A stretch of 64,000 bases of DNA from a virus: positions 1-64,000 of the IMG/VR virus record IMGVR_UViG_3300043395_003072; one strand, 5' to 3'. Under the pieces are notes generated by a model. The model made no database searches. It was not told where the DNA came from and saw only the letters and a list, made by a program, of their open reading frames with translations. A program made the position numbers and the translations under genes. Positions within the stretch are counted from its first letter, which is position 1, and every line of letters starts with the position of its first letter. Shown here one piece after another: positions 37,109-46,998 of the stretch.

Positions 37109-38405
37109 ACATAATCATGAAGTGGCTTGTAATCATTGCGAGAAGCAATTTGTACACTTGCATGTGCATACAGAATACTCGCTTCTTGATGGAATTAATA
37201 AGGTAGATAGGCTCCCTAAGCATGTAAAAGCTATGAATCAACCTGCTGTTAGTCAAACAGATCATGGTACGATTTCTGGTTGTTACAAGTTTTACAAGGA
37301 GGCTAAAAAAGCTGGCGTTAAACCAATCATAGGCATGGAAGCTTATTATACGGTTGGTGATAGAGCTGCAAGAGAGCCAGATGAAATGGGTAAGAACTAT
37401 TATCATCTTATTCTCTTAGCTCAAAATAACGTCGGGCTACATAACCTTATTAAGCTATCATCTTACTCCTATACAGAAGGTATGTATCATAAACCTCGCA
37501 TTGATGATGAGTTGATTGCTCAATACTCAGAAGGCTTAATTGCTACTACTACTTGTCTTGGCAGTAGAGCTTCTCAGTTGATTCTAAACGGAGAAGTTAA
37601 AGCCGCAGAGAAATTGATACATCATCACAAGGCTATGTTCAAAGACAGGTTCCTTGTCGAGCTACAACCTCATGTAGATCCTGAACAGATGCTAGTAAAC
37701 AAGACCCTGCTTCAGATCGCTACTTCTAATGATCTTCCTATGGTTATTACTGGTGACTGCCATTACCAGCATGACCACGATAAGATGCACCATGAAGCTG
37801 CGCTTTGTATGCAAACTAAAACTAAACTATCCGATGAGAAGAGATTCTCTTTTGGAGAGCTAGAAGTACATGTATCTGATCATGATTGGATGTGGGCTAA
37901 AGCAGAAGCTCAAGGACTTCCTTATGATGTAATATCTAATACTGTATCTGTTGCTAATATGATAGATAGTGATTCTTACTTCATGGATCGAATGAATCGC
38001 TATCCTAAATATCAAGAGATTCCAGATAACCTTAGATCATTTGAGCTATTAGAAATAGAAGCTCAACATGGTTTATGGGCTAGGTTTAATAGTATGCCGC
38101 CTCAAGAATACAGAGACAGGCTTGCTCATGAACTCAAAGCTATTAAGAAGATGGGCTTTTCAGATTACATGCTAATCGTTGCTCAATTTATGAATGGCGC
38201 AAGAGATTATGGAGTGATGCATGGCCCTGGTCGAGGTTCCGCAGCTGGCAGTCTAGTTGCCTATGCTCTAAGAATTACAGAAGTCGATCCTATTAAATAC
38301 AACTTGGTGTTCTCTCGCTTTCTAAATGAAGGTCGCGGAGCTACACCCTTAATCTTTAACCATGAGATGGCTGCTATTGCAGACAGCCACCGACTACCTT
38401 TTTAA
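37098..38405 (+). CDS. dnaE: DNA polymerase III alpha (DnaE), fragment 1: PHP domain and start of palm
   Basis: 435 residues from ATG 37098 (37086 or GTG 37083 are alternatives). The PHP domain begins 'HLHVHTEYSLLDG' (from residue 19), followed by 'QTDHGTISG'. Near the end 'GRGSAAGSLVAYALRITEVDP' and 'FSRFLNEGRG' are the finger/palm-entry motifs. The DnaE sequence then stops exactly before the catalytic PDIDID and is replaced by 21 unrelated residues and a stop. The continuation is encoded at 38657. No intein block is visible at this break. Confidence 0.88.
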   Translation: MSCEHNHEVACNHCEKQFVHLHVHTEYSLLDGINKVDRLPKHVKAMNQPAVSQTDHGTISGCYKFYKEAKKAGVKPIIGMEAYYTVGDRAAREPDEMGKNYYHLILLAQNNVGLHNLIKLSSYSYTEGMYHKPRIDDELIAQYSEGLIATTTCLGSRASQLILNGEVKAAEKLIHHHKAMFKDRFLVELQPHVDPEQMLVNKTLLQIATSNDLPMVITGDCHYQHDHDKMHHEAALCMQTKTKLSDEKRFSFGELEVHVSDHDWMWAKAEAQGLPYDVISNTVSVANMIDSDSYFMDRMNRYPKYQEIPDNLRSFELLEIEAQHGLWARFNSMPPQEYRDRLAHELKAIKKMGFSDYMLIVAQFMNGARDYGVMHGPGRGSAAGSLVAYALRITEVDPIKYNLVFSRFLNEGRGATPLIFNHEMAAIADSHRLPF

Positions 38406-38416
38406 GGATAATTACA

Positions 38417-38587
38417 ATGACTACTATTTATGCGATTCAGAATAAAACAAACAATAACTTTGTTCCTGTAAACGGCACTATGTTTTTCTCAAAGCGTAGT
38501 GATGCTCGTGCAGCTCGTGCAAACCTTCAGGGAAATGATTATCGAATTGTTACTACTACTGTTACCGATTGGAAGACAGCTAAGTAA
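38417..38587 (+). CDS. 56-residue protein inserted between DnaE fragments 1 and 2
   Basis: A basic, Asn/Thr-rich protein with TTAAGGATAATTAC before the ATG, so it is translated independently. It is the only frame in the 250-base gap between polymerase fragments. No homing-endonuclease motif is visible. The family is not recognised. Confidence 0.6.
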   Translation: MTTIYAIQNKTNNNFVPVNGTMFFSKRSDARAARANLQGNDYRIVTTTVTDWKTAK

Positions 38588-38593
38588 CTAACA

Positions 38594-38610
38594 CCCACCT
38601 TTACAGTGGG
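38594..38610 (+). terminator. weak hairpin after the inserted gene
   Basis: CCCAC-CTTTACA-GTGGG without a T-run. It may stabilise the message end or regulate DnaE fragment 2, which starts 47 bases later. Termination is doubtful. Confidence 0.3.
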
Positions 38611-38656
38611 CGCATCTCTTTAACATCCATCTCTTATAGGTTATGATGCTTCTCAT

Positions 38657-40252
38657 ATGCTCTCCAAAGATATATGTTTAAAATATATAGATACTAAAGT
38701 TATTGAAGAAAGATTAGATCAAATAGATCCTGACTTTCTAGAATATGAAGTAAAGATGATATCTCGAGAAGATATTAATCGAATACATAATGTACTAGTA
38801 GTTCAAGATTTTAAATTTGAAGAAAATCCTCATAACAGTATCTTGCTTTATATTACTGGGTTAACCGATCAATTTGATTTTGAAGCTATGAGATCGAATA
38901 TGATTGGTGGTGCACCCCCGGATATCGATATAGATCACGATGCGCTAGAGCGTGAGAAAGCTATTCAATGGTGTATTGATTATTGGGGGCGAGAAAAAGT
39001 CGCCAATATTATTACTCATGGAACTTTTAAACCTAAAAGTCTAGCTAGATCTTATTATCGTATTACTGAGAAGGATCAAGAAGATTTAACAGAACTTCTT
39101 AAAATGATTCCGCCTCCTAAGTATGGCAAGGAAGCCTCTCTCTCAGAAATACTAGAACAAAACCCAAATCTATCCGAAGAAGAGAAGTATAAAACCTTTC
39201 TTGAATTTGCAGATAGAATAGAAGACATGGTTGCAAACTTTGGTATTCATGCGGCTGGCGTAATTATTTCTGACAAAGAAATCTCAGATACTATTCCTAT
39301 CTGGAAGAATTCTAAAGCAGATAGAATTACTCAGTTTGATAAAGACGAATGCGAAGAGCTTGGGTTGCTCAAGTTCGACTTCCTCGGTATCGATACTATC
39401 TCTATTATCAAAGAGTGCGTTTCGCTTATCAAGAGAGACAAGGGTGTAGAAATACAGCCTTACTCTATCCCAGATGGCGATACTCTAGCTTATGAGAAAC
39501 TAAACGAAGGGCATCTTGTTGGTGTGTTTCAAATGGAGACCTCTGGTACTGCCAAGAGGTTAATCATGGATATTCAACCAACTAGCATTGAGGACCTTAG
39601 TGCTATTAGTGCCATTAATCGCCCTGGACCGTTACAAGCTAATCTTGATAAAACCTATATAGCTAACAAACTAAACAAAGCTCCACCAGATACGCTTCCT
39701 GCTCAAGTAGCTGAGATACTCAAAGCTTCATACTGGACCTTGATATATCAGGAGCAGATTATGTCTTTGTTTACTGAGCTTGCAGGGTTTACACCTCAAG
39801 AGGCAGATGAAGTACGTCGAGCTATGGGTAAGAAAAAGCTAGAAGTATTAGAGCCTTACAAAGATAAGTTTATTATAAAGTCCCAAGAAATTGGAGGCTT
39901 GCTCGCTGAATATGCTCAATCTTTATGGTCTGATATATTAGGTTTTGCAGATTACTGTTTAGCTGGAAATACTCAAGTTAAGATTAAACAAACTCCTTAT
40001 GTAAAAACTATTGCAGATATAGTAGATGACCAAATATCACCTACTGTTTTCTCTTATAATGGCTCTGAATTTATAAGACAGAGGGTTGAACAATGGCATT
40101 ATAAGGGAGTAAAACAAACTTACACTTATCTTTGCGAAAACGGAGCGTCAGTTACTTGCACTCCAGATCATAAATTCCTTACAATAGATAATAAATTTAA
40201 ATCTATTGATGAAATTTATACTAATAACTTAGAGATATACACCATAGAATAA
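38657..40252 (+). CDS. dnaE: DnaE fragment 2: catalytic palm/fingers fused to N-half of a split intein
   Basis: A 531-residue protein. Residues 1-85 match nothing I know. DnaE resumes at 86 with APPDIDIDHD (catalytic Asp pair), then 'LLKFDFLGID' (third Asp), 'AINRPGPLQ' and 'LGFADY'. At Cys434 a 98-residue IntN begins: 'CLAGNTQVKI' (block A) and 'GASVTCTPDHKFLT' (block B, TxxH), ending in a stop. This is the same DnaE site (FA-D/E-Y|C-FNK) as the cyanobacterial DnaE split intein. The rest is at 51776. Confidence 0.9.
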   Translation: MLSKDICLKYIDTKVIEERLDQIDPDFLEYEVKMISREDINRIHNVLVVQDFKFEENPHNSILLYITGLTDQFDFEAMRSNMIGGAPPDIDIDHDALEREKAIQWCIDYWGREKVANIITHGTFKPKSLARSYYRITEKDQEDLTELLKMIPPPKYGKEASLSEILEQNPNLSEEEKYKTFLEFADRIEDMVANFGIHAAGVIISDKEISDTIPIWKNSKADRITQFDKDECEELGLLKFDFLGIDTISIIKECVSLIKRDKGVEIQPYSIPDGDTLAYEKLNEGHLVGVFQMETSGTAKRLIMDIQPTSIEDLSAISAINRPGPLQANLDKTYIANKLNKAPPDTLPAQVAEILKASYWTLIYQEQIMSLFTELAGFTPQEADEVRRAMGKKKLEVLEPYKDKFIIKSQEIGGLLAEYAQSLWSDILGFADYCLAGNTQVKIKQTPYVKTIADIVDDQISPTVFSYNGSEFIRQRVEQWHYKGVKQTYTYLCENGASVTCTPDHKFLTIDNKFKSIDEIYTNNLEIYTIE

Positions 40253-40263
40253 GGAACAATTAC

Positions 40264-40629
40264 ATGGCTACTCATGCAAATAACTCACTACGGGGTGTAC
40301 TTATTACAAGCTCTGTAGTCAATGTAGATGTAGATAATAATACTACTCTTGGTGAAGCTGAAGTAAGAACCTTGCTCCCCGTAGAACATGATCTTACTCC
40401 ACAAATAAACGGCTTTACTACTGAGTTCGTGCTTAATCCAGCTATTGGTCAAGGTACGGAACAATTCGTAGAGGTTTATTTAGATGGCCAAAGGCTTAAT
40501 AGAAGTTTTACTTCTGGTGGAGCAGACTACTATTTAAATCCAAATAGAGTTAGATTATTGTTATCTACTGATTTCTTATTAAACCAAAACTCAGTACTGA
40601 TTATTAAATATATCGAAGCTGCAGAATAA
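40264..40629 (+). CDS. tail-fibre-associated protein, beta-rich
   Basis: A 121-residue protein. Its C-terminal 75 residues ('FVLNPAIGQGTEQFVEVYLDGQRL...YYLNPNRVRLLLSTD') look like a small beta-sandwich that recurs at 49921, typical of phage fibre or baseplate attachment proteins. It opens the tail module that sits between the intein halves. Confidence 0.6.
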   Translation: MATHANNSLRGVLITSSVVNVDVDNNTTLGEAEVRTLLPVEHDLTPQINGFTTEFVLNPAIGQGTEQFVEVYLDGQRLNRSFTSGGADYYLNPNRVRLLLSTDFLLNQNSVLIIKYIEAAE

Positions 40630-40640
40630 AGGAGTCAACT

Positions 40641-43600
40641 ATGACAATAAACAGAAGAACTAAATTTAGACCTGGCTCCTTAGATGCTTCAATTGTAAAA
40701 GATAATACTGGACTTCTTATTGAAGAAGATACTGGCAAATTATCTGCCCAGCCTTTAGTTGATGAGGACCTTGTACTTCATCAACGAATAAATGATTTAT
40801 ATTGGAAAGACCCATTAGAGGTCTTTGACGATATTACCGCACCTGAAGATTATAGAGTTGGCGATACCTTTTATATAAAAGAAGCTCAACAAATATATAT
40901 CTATGGCGGAGTTCAAATTACTATCCCTGAAGGTGTTGATGTTTATCAACCACAGGCATGGATAGATGCTAATAGGCAAGAGGTTTTCTTTCCTATAGCT
41001 GTTGGTTTGGACAAAGACTCCCTTGCTACAAAAGCTTATGTTAACTCAGAGATATTGAATCTAATTGATAGCGCGCCTCAGTTACTCGATACTTTGAATG
41101 AGCTTGCTGCTGCAATTAATGATAATCCAAACTTTGCTACTGATATATTAAATATCACTACAAGTCTTCAAAACAGCAAAGCCGATAAAACATCCGTCTA
41201 TACTAAGACAGAGGTCGATAATAAAGACGATGCTATCTATGATTACGTAGATACTTTAAATGCTCAAGCTAGAAGAGTGCCTGACTATGTTGTTGGTGCT
41301 GGCGCTTATGCAGACGACAATAATATTCAAGAACTTTTAAATGCTATTGATCTCACTGAGCTTTCTGAATTTAAAACGATTTATCTTAGAAAAGGCACTG
41401 AGTTTCCAGTAGTAACAAATATACTTGCTCCTTCTTTAGTCTTTACTTCTTTTGATAAAAATATAATTAAACTAAATCAGATAAATATAAACACTCAAGA
41501 AGCTTTAGAAGATTCTCCTAGCATTATCAGCTTTAGTAATATTTCTGCTAATAAATTAACCATAGCTTCAACAACTGCTCAAGTAGAAGTATTTATAAAG
41601 TCATGTCAGTTTGATAGAATTGATATTCTTTCTTCAAATGCAATTGTACATATAGAAGATTCTCTTCTAAACAAAGTTATAGTAAATAACTCTGTATTAC
41701 ATATTAAAAACTCTATATTGGATTCCTTAGATAATATTGAGCTTTTAAATATTGCTGGCTCAAGTAAAGTAAATATCTTTACTTCCAAGCTAAGAGGTCA
41801 GACATTTATCGCTGATACTGCAAAGCTTTATTTAAATAAGAATGAGCTCTTTAATATAGAAAACAATCCTTATTTAATTGTTAATTCTCTTACGAGTCTT
41901 TTGAGTCTAGAAAACAATAGCTTTTTCTCTGACTCTAGTTTCGCTACTTACCACGTAGATGGTATTGGTCAGCTTTATGCTAACTTAAATAACTATGATC
42001 GTAGACTAAATCCCGCATTAGATTCTGATAGCTCTTATACTACTAAAATAACTGTACAACCATTATTAAATAATGGAGCTGGGCTTCCTGTACAAAACTA
42101 CTACCTTCCAGTAGGGTACGGTGATTTCTTTTATAATGACGAAAGAGCCAGGGATACTATTGCAGAAATGCTTCAAGTTCAACCTGGCATAGTCAAAAAC
42201 TACGACGATATAAATAATACGCTCACTCTCAGCTTAAACATCAGTACTGCAAATCTTAGTGACGAAGCTAGCATTGCTTATAAAGATAGAGTCAATAGTT
42301 TTACTAAAGCTAATACTTTTGCAGCTACGCTTACAGCGAATGCTGGAATTTATACTAACTCTATTAGCGCTTCTTTTGGCACTATCAGTAATCTAAAAAG
42401 TACAACAGCTTCTTTAAGCGACAACTCCAATAAAGTAGCCACTACAGCTTTTGTACAAGCCAAATATGCTCAATTAGAATTTGATCTTCAAGATCTTGAA
42501 CTCAATGAGTTGAAAGATGTTGATATTATAAGTCCTCAAGAAAAACATTACTTGACTTATATTCCTACATCTACTTTAACCGGAATTACTATAAATGCTC
42601 ATTGGGCTAACCGAAGTATAGATTCTTTTGATTTAACAGATAGTGGAACTCTCGTTAGAGTTGGAAATTCTGTATTTGTTTTAGCAGATATAGGTCGTCC
42701 AGCTTTGTTAGATCAAAGTGGCGCTGCCGTTGGACCAATGGATGCTTGGCCCTCTACTTCTCAGATCCTAAGATGGAGTGGTCAACAATACGATATTGCC
42801 GGAACTTTAACTAAAGGATCTGGCCAGTGGATATCTGATTTTGCTAATAATCCAATATTAAGAGCTACGGAAGAACCTCTAGGTGCTGCTGGTTACGATG
42901 GTTGGGGTAAAATAGCCTTAGCTGATTTTGAGGAAGTTAGAGATGGTTCTAACTCTACTAAAGCTGTAGTACCCAGCTTACTACACACTTACTATGCTAG
43001 TGTTACTTTATCTAATTTAGATTCTACTCAAGTAAGATTGGCTAGAGAAAATATTGGCTTTCCAAATAGTCCTCAAGATTCTACTTACTTAGTATACTCT
43101 GCTGATGATAACGCATGGGTTACTACTAAAACTGCAAGGCCTAGCTATCTACATGTAAGCGCAGATGTAAATCAAACCATATATCCTGGTTTATTTTACT
43201 CAAGCGCATCTGCTTCTACTTTAATGACTTTAACTTTACCTAATGACTCTTCTGGCGATATCTTTTTTAGAAAAGCTGACGATAATACTAAAACTGTAAG
43301 ATTTGTTGTAAAAAATAATAGTTTCCCAATAATTACTTCAGATAATGTAGTGCTCACTACTTTTGATGTTACATCTCAAGGGCAAACTATTGAGTTTTCT
43401 AAAGTAGAAATAGAAGGCTCTCCTTATTGGTTAGCTAAGGGTTACTATCAATCATCTACTACTGGCGCGATTGATAAAGAGTTCATACAAGATGCGGCCG
43501 CTGAGTTGTTCACACAGAACTCTCATGCCCCTGCGATATCTCTCACCTATCAAGATTCTGACCATAGAATAGATCTTGCTCTTAATTATGCAACCAATGC

Positions 43601-44384
43601 TCAAGTTCTAGCTGGCGTAGTAAACAATCTTCCTGTTACACCAGCTGGTGTAAAAGCAGCCTTAGATGCAAATGTCCCTCAAGGTGTTTTGTTTTCAGCA
43701 AACAATTTAAATGATTTAAATAATAAAGCTACTTCAAGAACCAATCTTGGTTTAAAAACAGCAGCTATATATGATGTTGGCTTTACAATAGATACTTTGC
43801 CTAAAAATGCTCAATCTCTTGCCGTTAATAAACTTATTGCTTACAATGGAACAGGTTTAGTTTCTGCTTCTGGCGATATATTAACCTCACTCGAAGCCAA
43901 TTCAACTACACCTGGACTTGCTACATTAGCAGATCCTTCACAACCACTAGCTGATCCAACAGCCCCTTCTGTAGCCAATACTGTAGTAACTTTAAGTTAT
44001 TTAAGCCAAATACTTAATAATTCAAATAGCTGGCTTACTGTTTTATTAAATCAAGTAGTTGAGGGGGAATCTACTGGTAACGGAGCCGGAGCTTTAACTT
44101 ATACTCCAATGACTGAAACAACTTTTGTTGCAGACTACTTAAAGTATTACAGCCTTTCTACTTCCCTCAGCTCTATAGTAATTACTCTTCCTGCAATAAC
44201 TTCTTTAAACTTAGGTAAAAGGATAGAGTTTAAGCTTGCTTCCAATACTGCTCCTAGAAAAGTAACAATACTTACTTCTGGATCAGATACTATTGATCAT
44301 GTGTACACTGAAATAGAACTCGTAGAACAAGGACAGCATATAGCTCTCATACCTGGCATATCAAATAACTGGGAGATCGCATAA
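40641..44384 (+). CDS. large tail-fibre protein
   Basis: A 1247-residue protein with repeats common in fibres: 'TASLSDNSNKVATTAFVQAKYA' and 'NLNDLNNKATSRTNLGLKTAAIY'. The N-terminal part has 'PLATKAYVNSEI'-like collar features, and the centre (residues 230-460) looks like parallel beta-helix rungs (repeating short strands with Ile, Asn and Ser), which in phages bind or degrade surface polysaccharide. AAAGGAG precedes the ATG. Host recognition is the likely role. Confidence 0.85.
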   Translation: MTINRRTKFRPGSLDASIVKDNTGLLIEEDTGKLSAQPLVDEDLVLHQRINDLYWKDPLEVFDDITAPEDYRVGDTFYIKEAQQIYIYGGVQITIPEGVDVYQPQAWIDANRQEVFFPIAVGLDKDSLATKAYVNSEILNLIDSAPQLLDTLNELAAAINDNPNFATDILNITTSLQNSKADKTSVYTKTEVDNKDDAIYDYVDTLNAQARRVPDYVVGAGAYADDNNIQELLNAIDLTELSEFKTIYLRKGTEFPVVTNILAPSLVFTSFDKNIIKLNQININTQEALEDSPSIISFSNISANKLTIASTTAQVEVFIKSCQFDRIDILSSNAIVHIEDSLLNKVIVNNSVLHIKNSILDSLDNIELLNIAGSSKVNIFTSKLRGQTFIADTAKLYLNKNELFNIENNPYLIVNSLTSLLSLENNSFFSDSSFATYHVDGIGQLYANLNNYDRRLNPALDSDSSYTTKITVQPLLNNGAGLPVQNYYLPVGYGDFFYNDERARDTIAEMLQVQPGIVKNYDDINNTLTLSLNISTANLSDEASIAYKDRVNSFTKANTFAATLTANAGIYTNSISASFGTISNLKSTTASLSDNSNKVATTAFVQAKYAQLEFDLQDLELNELKDVDIISPQEKHYLTYIPTSTLTGITINAHWANRSIDSFDLTDSGTLVRVGNSVFVLADIGRPALLDQSGAAVGPMDAWPSTSQILRWSGQQYDIAGTLTKGSGQWISDFANNPILRATEEPLGAAGYDGWGKIALADFEEVRDGSNSTKAVVPSLLHTYYASVTLSNLDSTQVRLARENIGFPNSPQDSTYLVYSADDNAWVTTKTARPSYLHVSADVNQTIYPGLFYSSASASTLMTLTLPNDSSGDIFFRKADDNTKTVRFVVKNNSFPIITSDNVVLTTFDVTSQGQTIEFSKVEIEGSPYWLAKGYYQSSTTGAIDKEFIQDAAAELFTQNSHAPAISLTYQDSDHRIDLALNYATNAQVLAGVVNNLPVTPAGVKAALDANVPQGVLFSANNLNDLNNKATSRTNLGLKTAAIYDVGFTIDTLPKNAQSLAVNKLIAYNGTGLVSASGDILTSLEANSTTPGLATLADPSQPLADPTAPSVANTVVTLSYLSQILNNSNSWLTVLLNQVVEGESTGNGAGALTYTPMTETTFVADYLKYYSLSTSLSSIVITLPAITSLNLGKRIEFKLASNTAPRKVTILTSGSDTIDHVYTEIELVEQGQHIALIPGISNNWEIA

Positions 44385-44875
44385 TGGCTTATAAAATAAC
44401 TAATGTTAATGGCGATAGAGGTCCTAATATAGTATTACAAACCACTCAGATACCTGAGGGTTCTAATCTTTACTTTACTGAACAAAGAGGCTTTGATGCT
44501 TCTCTTTTAAATAGAACTCAAAATCCTACTTATTTAGACAAGCATTTTTATACTATTGGAGCTTTAGAACAAAAAGTTGGAGATCTTTATTGGCATATTA
44601 TAAATCCAATCAAGATTGTCCAAGTATTTGCTAAAGTAAAAATTCCATCAGCTGGTAATAGTATTGCACTTTATGTACAAAAAAACGGTGGAAATTCTCC
44701 AGATAAACTACTATATGATATAACGATTAATCCTGGAGCTCTTTCTGCTACCGTTGGTGGCGACAAGATATTGCAGCCTGGAGACTATATTCAAATAGAT
44801 GTAGCTTCTATAGGTACAGTAAGTCCTGGTGCAGATTTAACTCTATCATTCAAATACCATAACATTCTATCTTGA
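44384..44875 (+). CDS. tail-fibre accessory protein
   Basis: A 163-residue protein starting at a TAATG overlap. 'IPEGSNLYFTEQRGF' is a common fibre motif (EG-x-NLYFT). The rest is a beta-sandwich-like domain ('VFAKVKIPSAGNSIALYVQKNGG'). It may be a tip or receptor-binding subunit. Confidence 0.7.
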   Translation: MAYKITNVNGDRGPNIVLQTTQIPEGSNLYFTEQRGFDASLLNRTQNPTYLDKHFYTIGALEQKVGDLYWHIINPIKIVQVFAKVKIPSAGNSIALYVQKNGGNSPDKLLYDITINPGALSATVGGDKILQPGDYIQIDVASIGTVSPGADLTLSFKYHNILS

Positions 44876-44882
44876 GGTCATT

Positions 44883-46979
44883 ATGCCAATTCTAAAGAAA
44901 TCAAATGCTGTTACATTTCTTCCTTACGACATTGCACTATATAGTGCTTCTTATAAAAATCCATTTTATCAACAGTATGCAGCCGGCTATAACACTTTAT
45001 TAATCGAAGATGAAGATCAGTCTACACTTTACCTAGATGGTGAAGCTTATGAATCTACAAGCTTAGTACCTTTCTTTGAAAAGAAACCACAAGCATTTAA
45101 TCCTGCTCGCCAAGATATATCTACCATGTATGAAAAGAATACTTTATTTACAAAGTATTCTTTTGCAAATGCTTGTCTTCAAACTCACTCATTAGTAACT
45201 ACTCAAAATAGTTACAATTCAGATAATAATTTAGGTTTAACTAATTTATCTAAAGCAGCAGATTTAACAGGAAATATGTCAACTGCTTTATTGCAAAGTG
45301 TAATCATTGGTGGTGAGACTTTTACTTTTTATCTAACAAGGCATTGGCCAAGAATAGTAAGCGCCCAAAACTCTTATGATCCTGCAGAACAAAAACTCAT
45401 TATGATTCAGGGGACTTCTTTTGAAAATTCGACTGCAATAGTCGAATACTCTATCCCTCTAGATACACTTGATTATACTTCTTATAGTACAATTCCTGGT
45501 TATACTTTTCTTTATATAGATACTGTAAATCGTTATATTTATTTTCTTGATAATGCTAGAAGAAACGGATCAGCTGCTTATACTCATGAATACTTTAATA
45601 AAGTAGTTGCTTTAAAATTTAACATCCCATCACAAGATGGGGTATTAAGTTTTGCTGCTTCTCCTACAGTACTTATTCATAATAGATCTACTGCTAGTTT
45701 TGTTCTCTTCCCTATGCTTGCTAGAACAATTCAAAGCTCAATTATATCTTTTTGTGGATTAGATGCATTCAATAACCTTGTTTTTGTAGAGCAGTATAAT
45801 AGAGCAGCAGCTTATCCTAGATCTGCAACTCCTGCTAATAAGTACTGGCTGCGTTTTCATATAGTAAAATATACTTCAGGAACTCCAAGCGTAACAAGAA
45901 CAGTAGACCTATCCTCATCTTGGGATATTGGTGCTTCTCCCAGTGCTTGGGCTCCTGGACATTCAGCGAGTATGCTTAGTTATCCTACCAAGTTTATTTC
46001 AGACAGCACTACTCCTACAATAAAAAGATCCTTACTTGTACTTCCTCAGCAAACTTATCAAATTGCTCCAATTGTCATTACCTGGAACTCTGCTTTAGAC
46101 TCAAGCAATGTTAGTACTACTCCATTTTCTATGGCTGCAGTTAGCCAATCAAATTTAACTTATCCATCAGGTACTACTTCTTTAGACTATATTGATATTC
46201 GATATGATAACGTAGTAAGTAACGCTTCTTCTGCTTATCAAAGCATATATGGTTTTCAAAAAGCTATTGTAACCAAATTAGCAGGCTCAACCTATATTAC
46301 TTTCTTTACTTCCTGGAAGTATCAAGTAAATATGGATGTAGCTAAAACAATAGCAACAAGAAAGATGAATGCTATTTGTTATAGACTTACAAATCTTGAG
46401 ACTAACCCAGCCTTAGAGTATATTCAAAGCTTCCCCATTGAGGCTTTAGATTATTTCTTAACTGACTCAGATACAACGTTAAATGTTATAGATAATGATG
46501 GAATCAGTTTTTACTCCTTAAGCCCTTCTGGTTGGGTAAATACCTCAAGAGAAGTTGGAGCCTTTACATCTATTGCTCTGGATAGTTTTGGAAGATTTTG
46601 GGCTACAAAGATTGCTGGTAAAAATTATTTACAATGGGATCAGCCATACTCAATTTGGTTACGCCCTTTCTATGACCCTAAGTTAGAGTTGCATATTATT
46701 CCTAGGACTTCTGCTTATACTACTAGCATTGAGTTTACAGATACCGATGTAGAATATAACGGTGTAAACATTAACAATACCCTCAAAGTTAACGCTTATA
46801 ACGCGCTTGGTCAAAGAATCGCTACTACTGTATTGCTTTCTATTGAAGGACCCAATATGGAGTTCCAAGTAGGAGGTACTCAACTTCAAGTAACTACTTC
46901 TACTATTCAAGATACTAGCGTTCCCGTAGTGATTACAGGCCCAGGTTATGTTAACGTTACTGCTAGCTTCGTGATCTAA
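44883..46979 (+). CDS. tail/receptor-binding protein with Ig-like C-terminal domain (paralogue A)
   Basis: A 698-residue, beta-rich protein with a propeller-like middle part. The C-terminal 80 residues ('VNINNTLKVNAYNALGQ...TTVLLSIEGPN...VPVVITGPGYVNVTASFVI') form an Ig-like domain that matches that of the protein at 47887. The overall order (short N-terminal part, long beta region, Ig-like end) is shared, so the two are paralogues. Likely part of the adsorption apparatus. Confidence 0.7.
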   Translation: MPILKKSNAVTFLPYDIALYSASYKNPFYQQYAAGYNTLLIEDEDQSTLYLDGEAYESTSLVPFFEKKPQAFNPARQDISTMYEKNTLFTKYSFANACLQTHSLVTTQNSYNSDNNLGLTNLSKAADLTGNMSTALLQSVIIGGETFTFYLTRHWPRIVSAQNSYDPAEQKLIMIQGTSFENSTAIVEYSIPLDTLDYTSYSTIPGYTFLYIDTVNRYIYFLDNARRNGSAAYTHEYFNKVVALKFNIPSQDGVLSFAASPTVLIHNRSTASFVLFPMLARTIQSSIISFCGLDAFNNLVFVEQYNRAAAYPRSATPANKYWLRFHIVKYTSGTPSVTRTVDLSSSWDIGASPSAWAPGHSASMLSYPTKFISDSTTPTIKRSLLVLPQQTYQIAPIVITWNSALDSSNVSTTPFSMAAVSQSNLTYPSGTTSLDYIDIRYDNVVSNASSAYQSIYGFQKAIVTKLAGSTYITFFTSWKYQVNMDVAKTIATRKMNAICYRLTNLETNPALEYIQSFPIEALDYFLTDSDTTLNVIDNDGISFYSLSPSGWVNTSREVGAFTSIALDSFGRFWATKIAGKNYLQWDQPYSIWLRPFYDPKLELHIIPRTSAYTTSIEFTDTDVEYNGVNINNTLKVNAYNALGQRIATTVLLSIEGPNMEFQVGGTQLQVTTSTIQDTSVPVVITGPGYVNVTASFVI

Positions 46980-46998
46980 TAATAATCTGGAGGGAATC

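Noticed and set aside
38338-38916. Second split intein at the first dnaE break
   Set aside because: Fragment 1 has no Cys/Ser-led block A and fragment 2 has no block F followed by Asn and Cys/Ser/Thr at the junction. The 'HRLPF' end of fragment 1 resembles the end of the Ssp DnaE IntN but is too short to weigh.
38338-38916. Group I intron at the first dnaE break
   Set aside because: The junction lacks the expected U before the 5' site and G at the 3' end in a frame-keeping position, and the gap holds an independently translated gene. RNA data would be needed to exclude it fully.
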